Assembly (NCBI RefSeq): GCF_963668165.1
Contig: NZ_OY764209.1
Span: 1,736,001-1,800,000, forward strand
Source: Marispirochaeta sp.
GTDB lineage: Bacteria; Spirochaetota; Spirochaetia; JC444; Marispirochaetaceae
DNA: 64,000 nt
Direction of reading: 5' to 3'
Shown piece after piece: positions 55,226 to 63,727 of the stretch; position 1 is the stretch's first letter; each line of letters starts with the position of its first letter. Below the pieces are notes generated by a model that was given only the letters and a program-made list of their open reading frames with translations, was not told the DNA's origin and ran no database searches. The translations under genes and the position numbers were made by a program.

Positions 55226-56058
55226 CTATTTTTTCAGCTCTATTCCATCTTTGTGAATTATAATTTTATGTTCCTTGTAAAGAGCTCCAATCGTTTTCTT
55301 AAACAACTTTTTACTCATCTGCAGCCGATCGTAGATCTCCCGGGGCTCGCTTTTATCATGCCGCGGCAGGGATCCGCCGACGCGCTTAAGGGCGTCAATG
55401 ATAGTTTCGGCAGCCTGCTCGGAGGCCGGCAAGAAGCCCTGGGGCTGGAGGATCACGTCGACCAGTCCGTCTTCTCTTACCTTCTTTACATAGCCCGTCT
55501 TCCAGTCGCCAATTTTAAGGGGTTCAAAAATTTCACCCCGGTACAACAGACCGCAGTACCGATTATCAATTACTACCTTGGTGCCCAGGTTGGTGAGCTC
55601 CCAGACTATCAGTGATACTTCCTGATAACTGTAAATCTTCGGTATCAGGGTCGAAATACGGATCCAGCAGACAGGTACCGATTACACCGGTTTGTTCATA
55701 ATCTAGCATCAGGTACACCACCGCCGTATCCCCGGCATTGAGCGGTTCATTCCAATTTTTTTTCGGTACAAACAGATCTTTCTCAAGCCCCCAATCTAAA
55801 AATGCCCCGAAATCAGCAGCCGATATCACCTGCAAGGCCGCAAAATCGCCCACTTTTGCCAGGGGCTCCTGAGTAGTTGCACCAAGACTATCCTTGCCAT
55901 CGTTATACACAAAAACCCGCAGCTCATCCCCGGGAACGGTACCTGCGGGAGTGTCGGCTTTAGAGAGATAGATTTCCCGGGAGCCAGCTGTCAAGATAAC
56001 AGCCGCCGCGGGCTAATTTTACTACCGTCAGAGTATTATAATCACCGATTTTCAGCAT
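55226..56058 (-). pseudogene. cvfB: CvfB-like S1 RNA-binding protein, two frameshifts
   Basis: Read from ATG 56058: MLKIGDYNTLTVVKLARGG, a shift near 55995, then SREIYLSKADTPAGTVPGDE and repeated S1-type beta domains (KVGDFAALQVISAADFGAFL, DWGLEKDLFVP). A second shift near 55645 precedes YSYQEVSLIVWELTNLGTKV, and the winged-helix end follows (IYDRLQMSKKLFKKTIGALY). CvfB/YitL proteins regulate virulence and translation-related genes in Firmicutes. With two shifts the gene is broken, unless the assembly has errors here. Confidence 0.75.
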
Positions 56059-56253
56059 TCAGTTAATCTTCCTCTTTATTTCGGCCCACAACCGTATTAC
56101 AATGTTAATATAACAGGGAGCTGAAGAAAACACATATCAGCACTATTTTTTGTGACGAAAAAGCAAAAAATATACACACAGCCGTTTTACCACTTCCCAC
56201 AGCACTACAGCCGTCTTTCACCAGTCACCCTTATTTTTTTTAGGAGGGTAACC

Positions 56254-56727
56254 ATGGAGTCGGTACAATTGACCGAATTTCCCCATTCACCAGACCATAT
56301 TCTGCACCTTTTCCACGAGTTCCAGGATCGAGATTCAGACTGTAATTTTATACCAGCTTCCTCAGTCCAGCGAATAGCGGAACATCTCGATCTTTCTATG
56401 GCCCAGGTATATGGTGTTCTCTCTTTTTATCACATGTTCTCCTATCGCCCAAGGGGCAAGTATGTAATTCGCTTATGCGATTCCCTCTCGTGCCGCATTG
56501 TCGGCTCTCTCGACATTTACACATACCTCAGGCGTGAACTAGGCCTGCAACGCAAGAAAATCAGCGACGACGGTTTGTTTAGTCTAGAAGTTGTGAATTG
56601 CTTAGGAAGCTGCCATACCGCTCCGAATATGATGATAAACGAACAGCTTATCACCGACCTCACACTTGAGAAGGTTAAAACCACTATCCAGTCATTAAAG
56701 GAGGAGGCTGAGAATGAAACAGAATAA
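56254..56727 (+). CDS. hydC: hydrogenase subunit, NuoE/HndA-like [2Fe-2S] protein
   Basis: The product has 157 residues from ATG 56254, which has AGGAGGG 4 nt upstream; a longer open frame to 56152 is unlikely. Thioredoxin-like [2Fe-2S] domain with CDSLSC and, later, CLGSCHTAP. Helical N-terminus (IAEHLDLSMAQVYGVLSFYH) as in NuoE. It passes electrons between flavin and iron-sulfur centres of the NAD-linked hydrogenase. It overlaps hydB by 14 bp. Confidence 0.9.
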   Translation: MESVQLTEFPHSPDHILHLFHEFQDRDSDCNFIPASSVQRIAEHLDLSMAQVYGVLSFYHMFSYRPRGKYVIRLCDSLSCRIVGSLDIYTYLRRELGLQRKKISDDGLFSLEVVNCLGSCHTAPNMMINEQLITDLTLEKVKTTIQSLKEEAENETE

Positions 56728-57967
56728 AGTTTCCTTGACACAATACGCAATGAAAACACAGGACATTGAGGCTTACATCGGAATAGGCGGCTATCACGGC
56801 CTGAAGACTGCATTAGATATGGATAAGATCAATGTAGTGAAGGAAGTTCAAGATTCAAAACTCCGCGGGCGCGGCGGGGCAGGTTTTCCTACCGGAAAAA
56901 AATGGGCCGGTGTACCACCGAGCGAAGAGACCCACCTAGTGTGCAATGCCGACGAAGGTGAACCAGGTACTTTTAAAGACCGTTACATCATGGAAAATAC
57001 CCCCTTTTTACTGCTCGAAGGCATGACCATTGCCGGGTATGCGGCCGGGGCCGCCAAGGGCTACATATATATTCGGGGTGAATATCCCAAGATTGCCGAT
57101 ACTCTCAAAAAGGCGCTTGAGGCGGCCCGGTCCCAGAATATGCTTGGAAACAACATCCTGGGGTCAGCTTTCTCCTTCGATATAGAAATGAAACGAGGCG
57201 GCGGTTCATATGTAGTGGGTGATGAGACCGCCTTGCTGAACTCCCTCATGGGCAAGCGTGGTTTTCCGTGGATGAAACCTCCCTACCCAACCAAGAAGGG
57301 GCTATGGAACCAACCGACTGTGGTAAACAATGTCGAGACCCTGTCATATGTGCCTCTCATTCTCGCCCATGGAGCAGCTGCATTCTCAAAGATTGGAGTA
57401 GAAGGGTCTACCGGACCAAAGCTTTATAGTGTCAGCGGCCACGTGAACTCGCCGGGTGTATACGAGTTCCCGATGGGGGTTAGCGTAAAGGACCTCCTAA
57501 AGGCTGCCGGCGGAGTAAAGGGGCAATTAAAGGCCGTCCAAATTGGCGGTACCGCCGGCCCCATCTATGCTGCCGGAGCCCTGGCAATGCAGCTGGACTA
57601 CGATGCTATGCAAGCTGCCGGTGGTACCCTCGGTTCGGGGGCAGTAGTAGTAATGAACTCAAAAACCAATATGGCCGGGGTTCTGGATGTGAGCATGCGC
57701 TTTTTTGCCGAAGAGTCCTGCGGTCAATGCTTCCCCTGCCGGTATGGTACCCGCCAGCTCAACTATATGGCCCGACGCATCGCCGCCGGCACCGGAAGGC
57801 AAAGCTATCTACCGCTCATGCAGGATACCGGCGAGGTAATGAGGGCCACCTCTTTTTGCCCCTTTGGACAGTCGGTCAGTACTCCCCTTAATTCACTACT
57901 TCAGCATTTTGGCGATGAGGTGAAAGGCTTTATTCAGCAGCAGGATTATGTAAAGGAGGTAATTTAG
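56714..57967 (+). CDS. hydB: hydrogenase subunit, NuoF/HndC-like NAD- and FMN-binding protein
   Basis: The product has 417 residues. NADH/FMN site RGRGGAGFPTGKKW, NADEGEPGTFKDR, and GGGSYVVGDETALLNSLMG; SLBB region (YSVSGHVNSPGVYEFPMG); C-terminal 4Fe-4S site SCGQCFPCRYG with a distal Cys (TSFCPFG). It lacks the N-terminal thioredoxin-like domain and C-terminal ferredoxin domain of the long HydB form. In the HydABC complex this subunit reacts with NAD(H) and, in bifurcating enzymes, links to ferredoxin. Confidence 0.9.
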   Translation: MKQNKVSLTQYAMKTQDIEAYIGIGGYHGLKTALDMDKINVVKEVQDSKLRGRGGAGFPTGKKWAGVPPSEETHLVCNADEGEPGTFKDRYIMENTPFLLLEGMTIAGYAAGAAKGYIYIRGEYPKIADTLKKALEAARSQNMLGNNILGSAFSFDIEMKRGGGSYVVGDETALLNSLMGKRGFPWMKPPYPTKKGLWNQPTVVNNVETLSYVPLILAHGAAAFSKIGVEGSTGPKLYSVSGHVNSPGVYEFPMGVSVKDLLKAAGGVKGQLKAVQIGGTAGPIYAAGALAMQLDYDAMQAAGGTLGSGAVVVMNSKTNMAGVLDVSMRFFAEESCGQCFPCRYGTRQLNYMARRIAAGTGRQSYLPLMQDTGEVMRATSFCPFGQSVSTPLNSLLQHFGDEVKGFIQQQDYVKEVI

Positions 57968-57968
57968 A

Positions 57969-59705
57969 ATGCTTAATGTTAATATTGACGGCAAACCTAT
58001 AGAAGTAGAAACCGGAACCACTATTTTAGAAGCAGCCGATAAAGCCGGTATTAATATTCCTACCTTATGTAAGCATGAAGACCTCGCACCACTGGGTACC
58101 TGCGGCATGTGTATGGTTGAAATTGACGGAAAACCGGATTATGCCCGCGCGTGCATCACAGAAGCTCAAAAGGGAATGCAGATTCGAACTCATACCCGCG
58201 AGCTGCGCCGCATAAAACGCAGATTGTTACAGCTTGTTTTAGCAGCTCATCCTGACGATTGCCTTCAATGTATCCGACACGGTGAATGTGAGTTACAAAA
58301 GCTTGCTGAGAAGTTTGAAATTAGAGATCTTGAATATGATCAATATACACGGGGTCTTCCCATAGATTCATCTGCCGCCGGAATTGTGCGTGATATGAAT
58401 AAATGCATCGGCTGCGGGCGCTGTGTCGAGGTGTGTCAAAATTTACAAACCGTAAAAGCAATCTCATTTTTTGGACGCGGAGCTAATACCATTGTATCTC
58501 CCGGGGCTGAAACGAATATGGGTTCGGGTGTCTGTGTAAACTGCGGGCAATGTGTGGTCTACTGCCCGGTAGGAGCCTTACACGAACGGGAGCAGGTGGA
58601 CCATGTGTGGGCGGCTATCGAAAACCCTGAACTGCATGTGGCAACTCAAATAGCACCGGCGGTGCGGGTTGCTTTGGGTGAGGAGTTTGGTATGGCCCCC
58701 GGAGAATTGGTTATTGATAAAATTTACCACGCCCTGAAAATGCTTGGGATTGATACGGTCTTTGACACTAATTTTTCGGCCGATCTTACCATTATGGAGG
58801 AAGGCACCGAGTTTCTGAACAGACTCTCTAATGGAGGTCCGTTCCCGCTCATCACCTCCTGTTCACCGGGATGGATTAAATTCGGCGAAACCTATTTTCC
58901 CGATCTGATAGATAATATCTCATCCTGCAAATCTCCACAACAGATGATGGGGTCATTGATAAAAACCTACTTTTCTGAGACCCGGGGCATCCCTCCCGAA
59001 AAGATTGTAAGTCTGTCAATTATGCCCTGTACTGCTAAAAAGTTTGAAGCAGATCGTCCTGAAATGAACGATAGCGGGTTTAAGGATGTAGATTATGTCT
59101 TAACCACCCGGGAGTTAGCACGTATGATTCGACAAGCGGGTATCAACTTCGATAAACTTGAAGGGACTACTTCAGACTCGCTTCTCTCAGCCTATTCGGG
59201 GGCAGGCACAATTTTTGGGGCTACCGGAGGGGTAATGGAGGCGGCACTGCGGACTGCCTATGAGTTGCACACCGGTAAGCCCTTAGAAAACATAAACTTA
59301 AAACCTGTACGGGGCATGGAGGAGACCAAAACCGCCACTATTCCCATTGAGGGCGAAGAACTCAGAGTAGCAGTTGTCCACGGCCTCTCAAATGCCCGTG
59401 AACTCTTAAGCTATGTTCAAAATGAGCAGCAAGCCGGGAGAGTACCTTACCATTTTATAGAGGTAATGGCCTGTCGCGGGGGCTGTGTCGGAGGAGGCGG
59501 CCAGCCAATCGAGAACTCCTTATACCAGCGCAATCTGCGGGGCCAGGGACTGTATAAAGAAGATGCGGGACTGCCGGTTAGAAAATCGCATGAGAATCCT
59601 GAGATAGCAGCACTTTATGAGCACTACCTCGATAAGCCGGGGGGAGAGAGGTCGCATCATCTGCTGCACACACGTTATACACGGCGGAATGCATATACAT
59701 TGTAG
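57969..59705 (+). CDS. hydA: [FeFe]-hydrogenase catalytic subunit
   Basis: The product has 578 residues, 1 bp after hydB. The N-terminal [2Fe-2S] domain has Cys34, 45, 48, 62. A His-Cys segment (HPDDCLQCIRHGECELQ) and two 4Fe-4S sites (CIGCGRCVEVC, CVNCGQCVVYCP) follow. The H-cluster motifs are TSCSPGWIKF (L1), MPCTAKKFEADRP (L2) and VMACRGGCVGGGGQP (L3). The TSCSPGW form is typical of trimeric, NAD-linked, often bifurcating hydrogenases. It makes H2 from fermentation electrons in the cytoplasm. All cluster cysteines are present. Confidence 0.95.
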   Translation: MLNVNIDGKPIEVETGTTILEAADKAGINIPTLCKHEDLAPLGTCGMCMVEIDGKPDYARACITEAQKGMQIRTHTRELRRIKRRLLQLVLAAHPDDCLQCIRHGECELQKLAEKFEIRDLEYDQYTRGLPIDSSAAGIVRDMNKCIGCGRCVEVCQNLQTVKAISFFGRGANTIVSPGAETNMGSGVCVNCGQCVVYCPVGALHEREQVDHVWAAIENPELHVATQIAPAVRVALGEEFGMAPGELVIDKIYHALKMLGIDTVFDTNFSADLTIMEEGTEFLNRLSNGGPFPLITSCSPGWIKFGETYFPDLIDNISSCKSPQQMMGSLIKTYFSETRGIPPEKIVSLSIMPCTAKKFEADRPEMNDSGFKDVDYVLTTRELARMIRQAGINFDKLEGTTSDSLLSAYSGAGTIFGATGGVMEAALRTAYELHTGKPLENINLKPVRGMEETKTATIPIEGEELRVAVVHGLSNARELLSYVQNEQQAGRVPYHFIEVMACRGGCVGGGGQPIENSLYQRNLRGQGLYKEDAGLPVRKSHENPEIAALYEHYLDKPGGERSHHLLHTRYTRRNAYTL

Positions 59706-59759
59706 TCTAACTGACGGTCCTCAGCCTGCAGATTGCCGACCAGAGGCTTTCAGAAATCG

Positions 59760-60975
59760 TCGCTCTGAGCGAACAGGCACATCCTGTTGATCTTCAAAAT
59801 CCCTCAAACCGGGCAAATAGACCTAAATAAACCCAAAATGACCTGGTAGCACAGGACAAAAGAGCATACCTCGACCGTCGGTCGAAGCAAGAGAAACGAT
59901 AATCAGTTCAGAGAAGCCGGATCAAATCCAGGCGGTGGCCGTCCTTGGTTTACGAGATGCCGTAGAATACGGTCAATTTCCGCTGGTTTTTGAATTACCG
60001 CTACCACTTTCATTTCCGATCCGCACTTGGGGCAAACCATAGGATTTATCTCGTAGACCTTTGAAAGCAAGCGGGCCCAGGCCCTCCTGTAGACGCGCGC
60101 ATCCGGCGAGTCATCCGGCAAGGCTGCATCGTCGGAGGACCCGAAACCATTAGGGGTCGAAGGGACGGCCTTACTGTCGTGCCGTCTTCTCCAGCCCTCC
60201 GGAGCACGTTCTGCAACATGCGGCATGGACTCCCAGGCGCCTTTGGTGCGGGAAGAGTACAATCCGTACCGCCGTATCAGCTGTACACCCTTCGGAGGGA
60301 TATGCTGTGTAAGCTCTGCCAGAAAGTCGCAGGCATTGAACATATGCACGTTTTCCTTGAAATACTCGTTGTAATGGGTGTGAAACAGCACCCGTCCTTT
60401 AAAACCTTCGTAATGGATCTTCTTCAAGGATACAGGTGGACGTGCAATATATTGGGCAAGATTCTCACGGGAGCTCTCATCAAGAATCCTCACGCTGTTG
60501 TCTATACTGAAGCCCGAGTGCCGCCAGGAGAGTAGATTTTGGGCAAATTGCTCGGTGAGCAGCTTTTTTTCCGTGAAGAAACGTACTACAGAGCGTCTGA
60601 AGTATTCGGTCATTTTCTCGAGACCAGAAAAGGGAAGATAGACAAATGTCCCATCTGCATCAAAGCCTCCCTCGAGAACAATAGGGCTGGTCGCAATCCT
60701 GCGGATTGCTGCTCGCCTTAGCAACCTACATGAAAATGAGGGTTCCACCGGAGCATATCACCGAAAGTTTGTAGTGCCTTATATGGGGTGTGCGCATGGT
60801 ATTTTGCTTCGCAAAAACCTGAGATGGGCAATGACCATTCCGGTGTCTATCTCTTTACCGGCAACTTCCAGGTAGAAATCGCTGACCATGGCGAATATCA
60901 TTTTCGAAATTTCTGCAAAAAGTCTCCTGTCGTGGCGAAAGAATACCCGTAGGGCTTTATGGGAAAGTAAAAACA
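59760..60975 (-). pseudogene. second IS91-type element, C-terminal part with two small insertions
   Basis: The minus-strand frame includes ALRVFFRHDRRLFAEISKMI, the HUH region FGDMLRWNPHFH, EGGFDADGTFVYLPFSGLEK and the end PPPGFDPASLN at 59906. Relative to the copy at 25172-28071, it carries extra pieces of 51 bp (60772-60822, hairpin TTTTGC-GAA-GCAAAA) and 45 bp (60684-60728, hairpin GCAATCC-gca-GGATTGC). It joins the other IS91-type transposase at 60975 to form a chimera. Confidence 0.75.
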
Positions 60976-61546
60976 AATTAGCTGCTACGCGGACGGGAAG
61001 ATAGAATGCCTTCCGGCAAGGGTGCCGGCTATGATCGTCTGAAGAGAAAGCACCACCGGGAACGACATAGTGGATGTGAGGGTGGTACTGGAGTTGCCGG
61101 CCCCAGGTATGCAGTACGCCGAAGAATCCCGGAACATCCCCCGGAAACCAGGTCTGTTCGGAAGCAAGTTTTTTCATGATACCGGACGTGGCGGCGAAAA
61201 AGGCGGCATAGGCGAATCGTTGATGCTGTCGAAATAGCGTGCGGAACGGCGCCGGAACGGTGAAGGTAATCATGAAATGCGGCACTGGTACCAAGCGCTC
61301 GAGTCGGCGCTCAAGCCAGATGTGCGCTTTCTCTCCCTGACAGGCAGGACAGTGGCGGTTGCCGCAGGAACGGAACAGCTCAATGGTCTGGCCGCACGAT
61401 TCACAGCGGCAAAGAATGGTCCCGAGGGAGGGAGTTCTGCAGTGCGTGATCGCCTGAATGACTTTCCTGTGGTGCCGGGGGATCCGCGGGCCGAACTCGT
61501 TGAGGTATGATGGCCCGTAAGCGATAAAGATATCACGCACGGTCAT
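60976..61546 (-). pseudogene. Y2 transposase of copy C, N-terminal part
   Basis: MTVRDIFIAYGPSYLNEFGP through zinc ligands CGNRHCPACQ and HUH motif YHPHIHYVVPGG to FYLPVRVAANL. Unlike copy B it has no frameshift after PAPFRT. The frame then passes into the second transposase. Confidence 0.8.
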
Positions 61547-62426
61547 GGGAGAATCCTGACATCCATGTGTTGATGATACCGAAAGCGTCCTCCTGTCCTT
61601 TACGGGTCAGGTGGAGGTAGCGCATGGTGGTCTCCAGGCTGGAGTGCCCCATGTAGCGCTGGATTGTCCTGATGTTCACCCCCTGTTCAAGGAGATGAGT
61701 GGCATAGCTGTGCCGGAGGGTATGGATGGAGATATGGTGTGAGATTCCGGCTTTTTTCACTGCGCGGGCGAGCGCCCCTTGCACACTGGCCCGATTCATC
61801 GGGGTTGTTGCGGTTGCTCCTGTGGTATGTCCCCTCCCCAGGGCAGGAAAGATGAGCTGCCGGTTGCGATGGGTTTTCCAATACCGCCTGAGCAGGACCA
61901 GGGTTTCTGAGGGGATAGGAACGTAGCGGTCCTTTGAACCTTTGCCGCGATGGACATGCAGAATCATGCGCTGACCATCAATGTCGGCCGGTTGGATGTG
62001 TAATGCTTCCTGCAGGCGAAGCCCGCAGGAGTAGACGGTGGCGAAGAAAACAAAGTTGTGGAAGGTGGTGACGCAGGAGAAGATGTGATGGATCGTCTCT
62101 CCGGACGGGATGTGCGGCAGACGCTCCTCTTTTTGAGCTTTGAGGATGGAAAGGAGTTTCCATTCGCGGTGACACACGTGGAGATAGCAGAACCTGACAG
62201 CGCAATACGAGAGATTGAGGGTCTTGGGGGCCCACTGACTCTCATTCCTGCGAAAGAGGAAGTAGTCTTCCAGTTCCTGTTCGCTGATCGCTTCAGGGTT
62301 TTTCCGGCAGTGAGCGGTCAGTTGCCGGACAGCTCGCGTGTAGGCCTGTTGTGTTCTGCTGCTCTTGCCGTTGATCCGGAGCGTGCGGACCATTTTTGTG
62401 TACCAATCGTGGTTTTCATTTGTCAT
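61533..62426 (-). CDS. tyrosine recombinase of the IS91-type element, copy C
   Basis: The product has 297 residues, intact, with the same catalytic set as copies A and B and only a few differences. Start ATG 62426 with TGGAGG upstream. Confidence 0.85.
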   Translation of the reverse strand: MTNENHDWYTKMVRTLRINGKSSRTQQAYTRAVRQLTAHCRKNPEAISEQELEDYFLFRRNESQWAPKTLNLSYCAVRFCYLHVCHREWKLLSILKAQKEERLPHIPSGETIHHIFSCVTTFHNFVFFATVYSCGLRLQEALHIQPADIDGQRMILHVHRGKGSKDRYVPIPSETLVLLRRYWKTHRNRQLIFPALGRGHTTGATATTPMNRASVQGALARAVKKAGISHHISIHTLRHSYATHLLEQGVNIRTIQRYMGHSSLETTMRYLHLTRKGQEDAFGIINTWMSGFSHDRA

Positions 62427-62512
62427 ACTGTTCCTCCAATACAATGAGTAGAAAAACTATGACAAATTGGGTACGATTTTCCTCATGGTACATCCGGCCG
62501 CGAAGCGGCTTT

Positions 62513-62613
62513 CTTGAACCAGCAATTGGAGCAGATGTGGCTACTGTCACGGTTCTTGCTTGCGCAAGAACACATGCCAGCTTAACGCCACACAGCTCAA
62601 TTGGATGTTATAT
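62513..62613 (+). repeat. attC site adjoining IS91 copy C
   Basis: CTTGAAC (IS end) is followed by CAGCAATTGGAGCAG, a short stem GTTCTTGC-TTGC-GCAAGAAC, and the second arm CAGCTCAATTGGATG with crossover G62607|TTATAT. It is shorter than the other sites of this type. Confidence 0.8.
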
Positions 62614-62760
62614 ATATTCAAAAAATTTGAGTTAAATGCAGCATATTCTTAGGGTGTGATGACACGATAAATATTGCAGCTGTATGTAATTAGTGCCAAT
62701 TTTAACCCCTACGGAAATTCCTGAGAAAATAGGCTATTTTAATAGAATAATAGAAAACAG

Positions 62761-62789
62761 TTGAAGTAGTTGCAAAATGGTTGTATAAT
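62761..62789 (+). promoter_or_regulatory. promoter of the RHH/VapC operon
   Basis: TTGAAG (62761-62766), 17 bp, TATAAT (62784-62789), 22 bp before the antitoxin ATG. Confidence 0.6.
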
Positions 62790-62811
62790 ATGTTTATAAA
62801 GGATTATAAGC

Positions 62812-63099
62812 ATGGCAAGTATTACTATAAGAAACATCCCAGATTCTGTTTTAAGTCGTGTAAGAACTCTTTCTGAGGTAGAAAAGCGCAGCATAAACAG
62901 CGAATTTTTAATACTTATTGAGAAAGCTCTGACAACTGAAATTGAGACCCGCGAAAATTCAAATACTCCGATATCAAAAGAAAATCAGATCAAAATGTGG
63001 GAAACTCTTTCTGGTTCCTGGGAAGATGATCGTCCTACCGAAGAAATCATAAGCGATATTTATAGTAGTCGCACAAAAGGGCGAGACGTAGAATTATGA
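62812..63099 (+). CDS. vapB: FitA/VapB-like RHH antitoxin
   Basis: The product has 95 residues. An Arc-type ribbon-helix-helix (ASITIRNIPDSVLSRVRTLS, EVEKRSINSEFLILIEKAL) with a C-terminal toxin-binding tail (RPTEEIISDIYSSRT). The stop overlaps vapC as ATGA. Confidence 0.85.
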   Translation: MASITIRNIPDSVLSRVRTLSEVEKRSINSEFLILIEKALTTEIETRENSNTPISKENQIKMWETLSGSWEDDRPTEEIISDIYSSRTKGRDVEL

Positions 63100-63488
63100 T
63101 TCTTCTTGATACAGATATCTGTGTTGAATTACTGCGTGGAAACCAGCAAGTAATAGATAAAAGAAAAGAAGAAAACGATAGTATTGCAGTATCGTTCATG
63201 ACAGCTTCTGAACTGTATTATGGAGCGTATAAATCTAAAAAACCGGTAGAAAATAGCTTACATGTTGAAGAGTTTTTACTAACGGTAAATATAATCCAAA
63301 GCAATATAAGAATATCAAAATTGTTTGGACAACTTAAAAGCAGACTGCAGTTAACCGGAGCTCCAATAGAAGATGCAGATGTTTTTATTGCAGCAACATG
63401 TCTGGATGGATGTGAGAAGCTGATAACGGGAAATGTAAAACACTATAACCGCATCGATGAGCTTAAAATTGAGAATTGGATACGGTAA
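63096..63488 (+). CDS. vapC: VapC-type PIN toxin
   Basis: The product has 130 residues. PIN active-site residues: ILLDTDICVELL (Asp5, Asp7), MTASELYYGAY (Glu), IEDADVFIAATC (Asp), TGNVKHYNRI. VapC toxins cut tRNA or rRNA. The cassette runs from 62608 to R'' ATATATAAC at 63500-63508, complementary to its start GTTATATAT. Confidence 0.9.
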   Translation: MILLDTDICVELLRGNQQVIDKRKEENDSIAVSFMTASELYYGAYKSKKPVENSLHVEEFLLTVNIIQSNIRISKLFGQLKSRLQLTGAPIEDADVFIAATCLDGCEKLITGNVKHYNRIDELKIENWIR

Positions 63489-63508
63489 AAAGGTGAGAAA
63501 TATATAAC

Positions 63509-63727
63509 CTCAAGGATTGAGTCGACCTTCACGGTCGATTCAATCCAATGTTCAAGAAGCCCTGATCGACAGTATCGTTTCTTATTAATGGGAAATGCTC
63601 ACCGGTTTCTGTTGGAAGAAAAACGAAATATGGGAGAAAGGAAGCATCGCCACCTGTGAGTATGGAACTCTGCTGATGAATAGCAGCAGATCAGAAGTGT
63701 ACAGCCAAGAGAAAAAAAAGATTTTCT
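63509..63727 (-). mobile_element. IS91-type copy F, solo 3' end
   Basis: 219 bp matching the 3' end of copy B, directly after the R'' of the VapC cassette, and broken off inside the next gene at 63727. Confidence 0.75.

Larger units (their letters stand above)
60976..62519 (-). mobile_element. IS91-family element with tyrosine recombinase, copy C (5' part)
   Basis: The 5' end CTTGAAC at 62513-62519 abuts the attC spacer. It contains int and about 190 codons of Y2, then is joined to the other IS91-type transposase. The 3' end is missing here. Confidence 0.75.

Noticed and set aside
56110..56130. Rex-type operator (TGTTA-ATA-TAACA) upstream of hydC.
   Set aside because: The half-sites are short and the spacing differs from known Rex sites, so it is not strong enough to list as a feature.
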